55,711 nt of DNA from Metabacillus mangrovi (GTDB lineage Bacteria > Bacillota > Bacilli > Bacillales > Bacillaceae): positions 1-55,711 of the forward strand of contig NZ_WMIB01000025.1 of NCBI RefSeq assembly GCF_009711125.1, written 5' to 3'. Positions 49,139 to 55,711 of this stretch are shown here, piece after piece; within the stretch, counting starts at the first letter, position 1, and every line of letters begins with the position of its first letter. The notes below the pieces were generated by a model. That model saw nothing but the letters and a program-made list of their open reading frames with translations, was not told where the DNA came from and searched no databases. Position numbers and translations under genes: made by a program.

Positions 49139-49502
49139 ACTTTTTGTTTAAGAAGGACAGGCAGAAGAGACAGTCTCCATCCTTCCGGAGACTTCCGTAA
49201 TGGACGTTGCAAATATGGAAGCCCTCCTGGTAAAGTCTGGCCAGATTATCATAGCCTTCCCCAATATCCAGACTGTCTTCTTCGTTCTGGGCCTTTTCCT
49301 TCCGATCATCACTGTGCGGACTAGTTTTCTGCCCGGAAGAAAGGTCAAGCCTTCTTCTTAAGTTTTGATTTTCAAGCGACAAGGCCTGATTTTCTTCTAT
49401 TAACTCGGCTATATGCTGCTTCAATGCACCCAGCTGGTTATATAGAGAACCGATTTGGTCTTCCAGGCTGGTCACAGATTCGAAGATTTCTTTTTTCTCC
49501 AC
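49137..49502 (-). CDS. yabA: Replication initiation control protein YabA
   Basis: Binds DnaA and the sliding clamp DnaN to limit re-initiation. The 121-residue protein has an N-terminal coiled coil (about 1-60: [38 protein letters not shown]), a variable linker, and a C-terminal zinc-binding region [12 protein letters not shown]...[13 protein letters not shown] with three cysteines and a histidine. I chose GTG 49502 ([10 protein letters not shown]), which has GAGGTGG upstream and aligns with MDKKELFDTV of B. subtilis; a GTG at 49511 adds three residues. Confidence 0.95.
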   Translation of the reverse strand: MEKKEIFESVTSLEDQIGSLYNQLGALKQHIAELIEENQALSLENQNLRRRLDLSSGQKTSPHSDDRKEKAQNEEDSLDIGEGYDNLARLYQEGFHICNVHYGSLRKDGDCLFCLSFLNKK

Positions 49503-49512
49503 ACTTTCCACC

Positions 49513-50337
49513 TCATTCTGTGGACTGCATCACAGCGCCTTCCTGCTGTAGCTCTTCCCAGCTGAACTCAACCACACCGTCTCTTTCCTTCAGCTGTACC
49601 TGCAGAATCCGCTCTAAAATATTCAATCCGACTACTTTTCCTGTTCCTGATGGCGTTTTAATCATCTCGCCGAGGTCGGGAAGGAGCTCTTTCGCGGATT
49701 CATATTCATCATTTTCATACTTCAGGCAGCACATAAGCCGTCCGCACAACCCGGAGATCTTCGTAGGGTTAAGGGACAGATTCTGGTCCTTTGCCATTTT
49801 GATGCTGACAGGCTCAAAATCCCCCAGAAATGTGGAACAGCAGAGCATTCTTCCGCAAGGACCGATTCCTCCGAGCATTTTGGCTTCATCCCGGACACCG
49901 ATCTGCCTGAGCTCGATCCTGGTTTTGAAAATGGAGGCTAAATCCTTTACAAGTTCCCGGAAATCCACCCGGCCATCTGCTGTAAAGTAAAAGATTACTT
50001 TATTCCGGTCAAACGTATATTCCACATCCACAAGCTTCATATCGAGCCCATGCTCTCCAACTTTCTGCTGGCATGTCTCATACGCACGCAAAGCTGCTTC
50101 GTGATTTTCCTCGACAAGCATCCGGTCCCTCTGATCCGCTACCCGAAGCACCTTTTTTAAAGGAAGGACCACATCATGCTCGTCCACCTTTTTGCCTGCC
50201 ACCACAATCTTGCCGAACTCTACACCCCGGACCGTCTCAACGATGACACAGTCATCCTGATTTATATCAAACCCATTCGGGTCAAAATAATAGATTTTGC
50301 CGGCTTTTTTGAACCGGACCCCTACTACATCATACAA
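49513..50337 (-). CDS. ricT: RicT (YaaT), PSP1-domain subunit of the Y-complex
   Basis: RicT with RicA and RicF binds RNase Y to direct mRNA maturation, and affects sporulation and competence. The 274-residue protein has a PSP1 domain (about 65-150) and the conserved cysteine-rich segments [12 protein letters not shown] and [13 protein letters not shown], which help bind [4Fe-4S] clusters in the complex. The start is TTG with GGAGGG about 8 nt upstream. It lies 2 nt past holB, and yabA follows directly. Confidence 0.95.
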   Translation of the reverse strand: MYDVVGVRFKKAGKIYYFDPNGFDINQDDCVIVETVRGVEFGKIVVAGKKVDEHDVVLPLKKVLRVADQRDRMLVEENHEAALRAYETCQQKVGEHGLDMKLVDVEYTFDRNKVIFYFTADGRVDFRELVKDLASIFKTRIELRQIGVRDEAKMLGGIGPCGRMLCCSTFLGDFEPVSIKMAKDQNLSLNPTKISGLCGRLMCCLKYENDEYESAKELLPDLGEMIKTPSGTGKVVGLNILERILQVQLKERDGVVEFSWEELQQEGAVMQSTE

Positions 50338-50339
50338 AA

Positions 50340-51332
50340 TTATCCCTCCTGCAACGTTAAAACCAGCTGCTCCATCAAAAGCTGCGGATTCGCATTCGAC
50401 TGGAGCTTCCGCTTGGCCTCCAATATGCTTAAAACCCTCTCTGTTATACGTTGCTGACCTGTTTGAAGGGCCTCTTTCTCCAAGGTTTCCTTCATATCTA
50501 TATAAATAAGTAAATCTTCCATTCCCGTCTGAATGGAGAGAAGGTCTTTATATAAAAACAGCAATAAATCCAGACCTTGTTCCTGTTTTTCTTTATCCGG
50601 AAAAAACGGCATCCACTGAGTATGGATCAGAACGAGTGCCTGCCCCTTTCTAACCGTCAAGGCTTCATACAATTTTATCACTATCGCTCTAGCTTCTGCA
50701 AACCAATCATTTCGACTTAATTCGATAGCATCCTCAAGATTATTCGTCATTTGGGCTGCTGCTGCTGCCATATATGCCAAAATTCCCTGATTCTCAAGTT
50801 CTGTCCGGATCGCACGGGAAGGCAGCGGACTGAACGGCAGCACCTGGCATCTTGACTGAATCGTATCCAGAATCATGTGAACCTGTTCCGTTGTTAATAC
50901 CGCCATGGTATCCCTGCCAGGCTCTTCAAGAAACTTTAAAAGACTGTTGGCGGCATTCGCCGTCATCTTTTCCGCATGGACGATCATATAAAATTTTCTG
51001 GAGGACTCCAGTCCCTTTTTGGTGAACTCCCCTTGAAGGCTCTGAATCTGGTGCTTTTTAATCGACAGGCCATCCGGTTCGATCACGTGCAGATCCGGAT
51101 GATTCCCTGAGTCTATGCGCCGGCAGCTGCTGCACGTGCCGCAAGGCTCTGCATCTGTCCGCTCCCGGCAGAAAAAGCTTTTCGCAAGAAGGACGGCGGT
51201 TTCTTTTTTCCCCGTACCTTTTTTCCCTTCAAAAAGATACGCATGGGCCAGCCTTTTTTTCCCGATGCTGTTCCCGAGCAGCTTCAGCACCCTCGGCTGA
51301 TAGATCTCAAGTTCTTTCCATGTCTTCGTCAT
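50340..51332 (-). CDS. holB: DNA polymerase III delta' subunit
   Basis: Clamp-loader subunit that works with DnaX and HolA to load the sliding clamp. The roughly 330-residue protein has an AAA+ N-terminus with LFEGKKGTGKKETAVLLA, the zinc module CRERTDAEPCGTCSSCRRI, and the SRC-type motif LDTIQSRCQVLPF. I start at ATG 51332; a GTG three codons upstream is an alternative and neither has a strong ribosome site. It follows yaaR by about 12 nt. Confidence 0.94.
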   Translation of the reverse strand: MTKTWKELEIYQPRVLKLLGNSIGKKRLAHAYLFEGKKGTGKKETAVLLAKSFFCRERTDAEPCGTCSSCRRIDSGNHPDLHVIEPDGLSIKKHQIQSLQGEFTKKGLESSRKFYMIVHAEKMTANAANSLLKFLEEPGRDTMAVLTTEQVHMILDTIQSRCQVLPFSPLPSRAIRTELENQGILAYMAAAAAQMTNNLEDAIELSRNDWFAEARAIVIKLYEALTVRKGQALVLIHTQWMPFFPDKEKQEQGLDLLLFLYKDLLSIQTGMEDLLIYIDMKETLEKEALQTGQQRITERVLSILEAKRKLQSNANPQLLMEQLVLTLQEG

Positions 51333-51344
51333 TGTAATCACTCA

Positions 51345-51785
51345 CTAAATATATAAATTTACCAGCATTCCTTTAATCTCCCCTACGGTTCCAAGGATAT
51401 CAATGGATGTCTTTTCTTTATTGACGATTTCCTCTGCGAGCACTGTAAGCTTTTCATCGATCTGCTCCACCAGTGTCAGTGAGCGGCTGTTCCCTTGGAA
51501 ATCCCAGCTCTTTGACTCTCTCAGCTGCATCCCGTAATCCACGGCTTCCTGGACAATTTTCTTCACGAGAACTTTGACCCTCGCCAAGTCCTGAAAATTC
51601 CTTGACCTGGAGAGTCGCGCTCCTGCTGTTTCAAGTTCCTGGATCATTTGTCCGAGCTGTGCAGCCTTCAGCTGTCCGCTTTCCTTCAGAACCGCATTTC
51701 TAAAGTTTCCCGAGGAAGCTGTAAGATCTGCCTGGCGTACTCCCCGTTTATCCGGGGGCACCCGGAAATCCTGATTTATTTTCAT
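51345..51785 (-). CDS. yaaR: YaaR family protein (DUF327)
   Basis: 146-residue helical protein of the DUF327 family, conserved between yaaQ and holB in Bacilli. It shows long amphipathic helices (AAQLGQMIQELETAGARLS, ARVKVLVKKIVQEAVDYGM) and the conserved LTLVEQIDEKL near the C-terminus. No catalytic motif is visible and the function is unknown. AAGGAG precedes the ATG. Confidence 0.88.
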   Translation of the reverse strand: MKINQDFRVPPDKRGVRQADLTASSGNFRNAVLKESGQLKAAQLGQMIQELETAGARLSRSRNFQDLARVKVLVKKIVQEAVDYGMQLRESKSWDFQGNSRSLTLVEQIDEKLTVLAEEIVNKEKTSIDILGTVGEIKGMLVNLYI

Positions 51786-51797
51786 GATGGCCGCTCC

Positions 51798-52776
<979 letters not shown>

Positions 52777-52781
52777 TCTGC

Positions 52782-54197
52782 TCAACCTCTCTTATATACC
52801 AATACGTTATTTACATTGTGGTGTCCCTGAAAGCGTGCGCCTTGCTCCTTCATCTGAAGAATCCATTGAAGATGAAGGGAGGTAAGTTCTTCCCCCGCCA
52901 AAACAACGGGGATGCCGGGAGGATATGGGATAATCGGCTCTGCCATAACCCGTCCTGCCGCCTGTTCAAGCGGAAGACTCTCTGTTTCAAGCTCCTCCCT
53001 CTCCCGATAAGACAGGGCAAGCCTCGCCGGCGGAAGAGAAGGGAAAAATACCGCTTCAGGTCTTCTGCCGGCTGTCCCGGCAGAAGCGAGCTCTTTTTCA
53101 AGACTGGCCGCCGGAAGTTCCTGATTCCCGATTCCCGCGACAAGCAGCAGGCTTCTGTCATCGGCCAGCTCACCATAAAGACCGCACCTCTCAAATATCT
53201 TCTGCAGCCTGTAGCCGGATAAACCCGATTCAGACTGGATTGAAAGCTTCAACGGATCGTGCATGGCTTTTGCATCCTTCGTCCTTACTGACTGAATTCC
53301 CTCTGCAGAATTAAAGTACTCATGCCATTTTTCGGCATTTTGAGCAGCTTCTTCTGCTCTGCCGGACTCTTTAATATCCTGAATAAATGCTCTAGCCAGA
53401 TCAAGGGAAGCCATAATTGGATAGGAAGGACTGCTGGACTGCAGCATCGCCAGCATCCGAGCCGTTTTTTTGATGGAAACCAGCCCGCTGTTCACATGAA
53501 GATACGAGCCCATCGTCATAGCGGGAAGGGTTTTATGTGCAGACTGTACGACTGCATCGGCACCCGCTGCGAGTGCCGATTCTGGAAATGGGGCGCCAAT
53601 GCCAAAATGCGCACCATGTGCCTCATCCACAAGAACCGGGATATGACAGGAATGAGCGGCACGAATTACATTCGTCAAATCGGCCGTCACTCCGTAGTAA
53701 TTTGGATTTGTTAAAATAAGCGCTTTTGCCTCTGGAAAATCGTTCAGCGCCGCCTTGATCTGTTCCTCTTCTATATAAGAGGGAACCTGCAGTGCTTCGT
53801 CCAGCTTAGGACTCAGGAAAACCGGATCTGCCTTCACAAGCTCAAGAGCATTCATAATCGACTTATGGCTGTTCCGCTGTACCAGAACAGTATCACCCTC
53901 ACTGCAGCAAGCCATAATCATCGCAAGATTTCCTGCCGTCGAGCCATTCACAAGGAAAAACGTCTTCTCTGCCCCGTAATGGGAGGCAGCCAGCTGCTCT
54001 GCTTCAAAGATGATTCCTTGAGGATCATGCAGATCATCAAGCCCCGTCAGCTCCGTAGCATCCAGCTTCAAAAGCTCTTTATAATAAGGCGCAGCCTGCT
54101 CCGGAAAAAGCTGTCCATACTTATGGCCTGGAACATGAAACGAAACCGGCCCCTTTTCATAATGCTTAACAAGCGCTGAAAACAATGGAGTATACAT
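52782..54197 (-). CDS. yaaO: Orn/Lys/Arg decarboxylase family protein YaaO
   Basis: 471-residue PLP enzyme of fold type I, similar to SpeA-like arginine or lysine decarboxylases. Evidence: FHVPGHKYG at the N-terminus, [13 protein letters not shown], the Asp in [12 protein letters not shown], and the PLP lysine in [17 protein letters not shown]. Substrate is not fixed by sequence; the true biosynthetic arginine decarboxylase of B. subtilis is SpeA elsewhere. I chose ATG 54197 ([16 protein letters not shown]) by homology. An extended -10 promoter lies about 35 nt upstream. Confidence 0.9.
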   Translation of the reverse strand: MYTPLFSALVKHYEKGPVSFHVPGHKYGQLFPEQAAPYYKELLKLDATELTGLDDLHDPQGIIFEAEQLAASHYGAEKTFFLVNGSTAGNLAMIMACCSEGDTVLVQRNSHKSIMNALELVKADPVFLSPKLDEALQVPSYIEEEQIKAALNDFPEAKALILTNPNYYGVTADLTNVIRAAHSCHIPVLVDEAHGAHFGIGAPFPESALAAGADAVVQSAHKTLPAMTMGSYLHVNSGLVSIKKTARMLAMLQSSSPSYPIMASLDLARAFIQDIKESGRAEEAAQNAEKWHEYFNSAEGIQSVRTKDAKAMHDPLKLSIQSESGLSGYRLQKIFERCGLYGELADDRSLLLVAGIGNQELPAASLEKELASAGTAGRRPEAVFFPSLPPARLALSYREREELETESLPLEQAAGRVMAEPIIPYPPGIPVVLAGEELTSLHLQWILQMKEQGARFQGHHNVNNVLVYKRG

Positions 54198-54233
54198 AAG
54201 AAATAGGTCCCATCCTTCATCTGCATTACCTCC

Positions 54234-54242
54234 ATTATACCA
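54234..54242 (-). promoter_or_regulatory. Extended -10 promoter for yaaO-tmk
   Basis: Reverse strand TGGTATAAT (54242-54234): perfect TATAAT plus an extended -10 TG. The -35 candidate CTGAAG at 17 bp is weak. The predicted start near 54226 lies just before the yaaO leader. A GGAGG immediately after the -10 would not be part of the mRNA. Confidence 0.6.
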
Positions 54243-54289
54243 ATTATCGTCCTTTACTTCAGCACCCATTCCAATCTCCCGCTGCAAAA

Positions 54290-54312
54290 GAAAAAAGACC
54301 CTCTCAGGTCTC
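54290..54312 (-). terminator. Short terminator after csfB
   Basis: AGACC and GGTCT arms with a 6-nt loop, followed by six Ts on the reverse strand, at the csfB stop codon. Confidence 0.7.
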
Positions 54313-54514
54313 ACGAATACAGCGGCGGCGTCTTCACACTCTTTAGCTTTCTGACAAAATAATCATACTTCGGCTCTTCCGCCTCCGTCCTGACCATTTC
54401 TCTTTCACAATCGGTACATATGAAACTCGTATAAAGATGAATCCCGTCGAGCTTTGGCTGATCACATATAATACAATCCTCTGCCTTCCGAGCTCCGTTC
54501 ACACTTTCGCTCAA
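54311..54514 (-). CDS. csfB: Anti-sigma-G factor CsfB (Gin)
   Basis: Small zinc protein made under sigma-F that inhibits sigma-G (and later sigma-E) to keep compartment timing. The form given is 67 residues with two CxxC pairs (CIICDQ, CTDCER), GIHLYTSFICTDCERE, and the invariant C-terminal KLKSVKTPPLYS. I prefer the TTG at 54514: GGAGG lies 8 nt upstream, and the predicted sigma-F transcript begins near 54528, which would leave the ATG at 54529 outside or at the very end of the mRNA. B. subtilis CsfB is 64 residues. Confidence 0.92.
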   Translation of the reverse strand: MSESVNGARKAEDCIICDQPKLDGIHLYTSFICTDCEREMVRTEAEEPKYDYFVRKLKSVKTPPLYS

Positions 54515-54534
54515 TTCCTCCACCTCCATACTGC

Positions 54535-54564
54535 TATTTTTGCCAGCAGCGGCAAGTTATATAC
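54535..54564 (-). promoter_or_regulatory. Sigma-F promoter of csfB
   Basis: Reverse strand GTATA (54564-54560), 15 bp, GGCAAAAATA (54544-54535), a full match to the sigma-F pattern GTATA-N15-GGnnAnAnTA. csfB was named as a sigma-F-controlled gene. Confidence 0.85.
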
Positions 54565-54654
54565 AAAATTCAGAATCTTACACCCCTGGCTGTATCCCTC
54601 TGCCCTTAATGTATGTAGGTATCCGCCCATCTGTGTATGTCTTGGTAAAAGTTT

Positions 54655-54786
54655 TGGGGTTTGGGGGTGAGGTGGGCTGAGAGATGCGGTGGGTCGAGTG
54701 GATGGGTGAAGGGGTTGAGAAGGGGGTCGGCTAGAGGGTTAGCAAGGGGATTGGCTAGGGGGTTAGCAAGGGGATTGGCTAGGGGG
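54655..54786 (+). repeat. G-rich region with a 24-bp tandem repeat
   Basis: On the + strand, runs of three to five Gs recur about every 6-12 nt. The last part is a 24-bp tandem repeat, CTAGRGGGTTAGCAAGGGGA plus TTGG, at 54731-54754 and 54755-54778, with a third start CTAGGGGG at 54779. Several groups of four G runs could form G-quadruplexes. No gene is seen. Confidence 0.75.
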
Positions 54787-55119
54787 CATTATGTAAACTA
54801 AAACCAATTATTGATCAAATTGCGGAAAAAGCGTTTAATCCGGAGAAAGATCGGTCATTTTGGAGGCTTATCGATCAATTGGAGCAAGATATTAATCTAT
54901 TGGTTACATTCGAAAGGCCAACATAGTGGAAAATGGATTTGAAAGGGCGTTTCAGCGGAGTTTCGACCGATTGGAGGACGTATCCATCCGGTTATTTGCG
55001 AAAATCACTCATTTATTTGCGAAATGGGCTTCAACGCTCATTTTTGGTGGATGGATTTCTCAGAACAGTCTCAAACTCTGTCTCCGGCTGCCTCAAAAAG
55101 TGCGGAATCCCACCTTTTG
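54787..55119. other. Non-coding stretch with degenerate short motifs
   Basis: No gene is supported. Loose repeats recur: GATCAATTGGAG-like (54808-54820, 54871-54885, 54966-54976) and TTATTTGCGAAA (54992-55003, 55013-55024, a 21-bp step). A stop-free + stretch 54788-54928 reads as a protein-like peptide (KPIIDQIAEKAFN...FWRLIDQLEQDINLL) but has no start codon or ribosome site, and I cannot assign it to a family. Confidence 0.5.
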
Positions 55120-55252
55120 CGATCGAGATTTTCGATATATTATCGAAATGGCATCGTTTATTATCGAATTTTTTCATATATTATCGAATTTCTTTATTTA
55201 TTATCGATATTTCCTATATATTATCGAATTTCCTTATATATCATCGAAACGC
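55120..55252. repeat. 20-bp-phased AT-rich array of ATTATCGA units
   Basis: ATTATCG (or ATCATCG) starts at 55160, 55180, 55200, 55220 and 55240, exactly 20 bp apart, with a further unit at 55139 and a degenerate one at about 55120. The consensus is ATTATCGAATTTnnTTATAT. Units contain no stop codon in any + frame, which explains long open frames here. It lies 0.3 kb downstream of the 5S gene. Confidence 0.9.
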
Positions 55253-55278
55253 TGGCCCATTGCACTATTACCAGGAGT

Positions 55279-55425
55279 CTGGCAGAGGGATCCGGAGTTC
55301 TGGTCTGCCAGTGTATCCGCTGCCCGTCCTCCACTCTACCGGATTCCCGGTGTACGTTCCGCCTATCCTCCACTCCGCCGGATCCCAATATACGATCCGC
55401 GTATCCGCCACCCCTCTCCACTCAC
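55279..55425. repeat. Inverted repeat and 38-39-bp tandem repeats
   Basis: CTGGCAGA (55279-55286) and TCTGCCAG (55304-55311) form an 8-bp inverted repeat. From 55311 a unit with the pattern GTRTAYSNTCCGC, CCTCCACTC and CCGGATYCC recurs at 55350 (39 bp) and 55388 (38 bp), with decay in the third copy. No gene is seen on either strand. Confidence 0.7.
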
Positions 55426-55489
55426 TAAACCTGAGCGTATCCACCGGCTTCAACCCCTGGATATGCATGCCTCCCGCAAACCCGAAAAA

Positions 55490-55517
55490 CACAAAAAAAC
55501 CCGCCCTCAGCGGGCGG
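55490..55517 (-). terminator. Terminator of the upstream rrn operon
   Basis: CCGCCC(GC) and (GA)GGGCGG arms with a short CTGA loop, followed by seven Ts on the reverse strand, 15 nt past the 5S 3' end. Confidence 0.93.
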
Positions 55518-55531
55518 ATCTCTTCATATGA

Positions 55532-55647
<116 letters not shown>

Positions 55648-55711
55648 TCTTTAGAAAGATTGCTCTTTCAAAACTGGATAACGAATGTTCACGAGTGTCA
55701 TGCCTTACGTT

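Noticed and set aside
54218-54233. GGAGGTAATGCAG plus ATG upstream of yaaO as a leader peptide start
   Set aside because: The GGAGG directly follows the TATAAT, so it lies between the -10 and the transcription start and would not be in the mRNA. The ATG frame is also different from yaaO.

Overview
The window is a conserved, near-origin chromosomal block of an endospore-forming member of the Bacillaceae. Gene order matches the Bacillus subtilis csfB to lysS interval almost gene for gene, read in reverse, and it is bounded by rRNA genes on both sides: the 5' end of a 16S gene at the left edge and a 5S gene at the right edge. oriC should lie beyond the right edge. The genus is not resolved here; protein sequences are of Bacillus/Metabacillus type. 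Only two genes, yabG and abrB, are on the + strand, as in B. subtilis. No prophage, insertion sequence, CRISPR array or defence island was seen.

Layout in transcription order (right to left): 5S rRNA and its terminator; about 1 kb of non-coding repeats; csfB; yaaO-tmk-yaaQ-yaaR-holB-ricT-yabA (replication and c-di-AMP/RNA-processing functions); yabB-yazA-rsmI; abrB (+); metG; tatD; yabE; rnmV-ksgA; yabG (+); veg; sspF; ispE; purR-ridA; spoVG; glmU-prs; rplY; pth; fin-mfd; spoVT; about 740 bp of repeats; yabM-yabN-rlbA-yabP-yabQ-divIC; yabR; tRNA-Met and tRNA-Glu; spoIIE; yabS-yabT; tilS-hpt-ftsH; coaX-hslO-yacD; cysK; the pab/fol operon pabB-pabA-pabC-folP-folB-folK-yazB-dusB-lysS; then the promoters and start of the next rrn operon.

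The genes combine housekeeping (translation, tRNA modification, folate, purine and cysteine synthesis, cell-wall precursors, transcription-coupled repair) with sporulation control. Many regulatory sites are visible. They include sigma-F sites at csfB and fin, a sigma-H site at spoVG, a sigma-K site at yabG, a sigma-B site at rplY, a 21-bp-spaced spoIIE promoter, paired 0A boxes at abrB, a PurR-type operator at purR, and a run of GAG triplets over the pabA ribosome-binding site that looks like a TRAP target. xpaC and yaaN, present between csfB and yaaO in B. subtilis, are missing.

The unusual content is in two intergenic repeat clusters. One lies between spoVT and yabM: a hairpin element in one full and one partial copy, a 127-bp tandem duplication, and a 39-bp tandem array. 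The other lies between csfB and 5S rRNA: a G-rich 24-bp repeat, a strictly 20-bp-phased AT-rich array, and 38-39-bp repeats. I see no convincing evidence of an undescribed multigene system.
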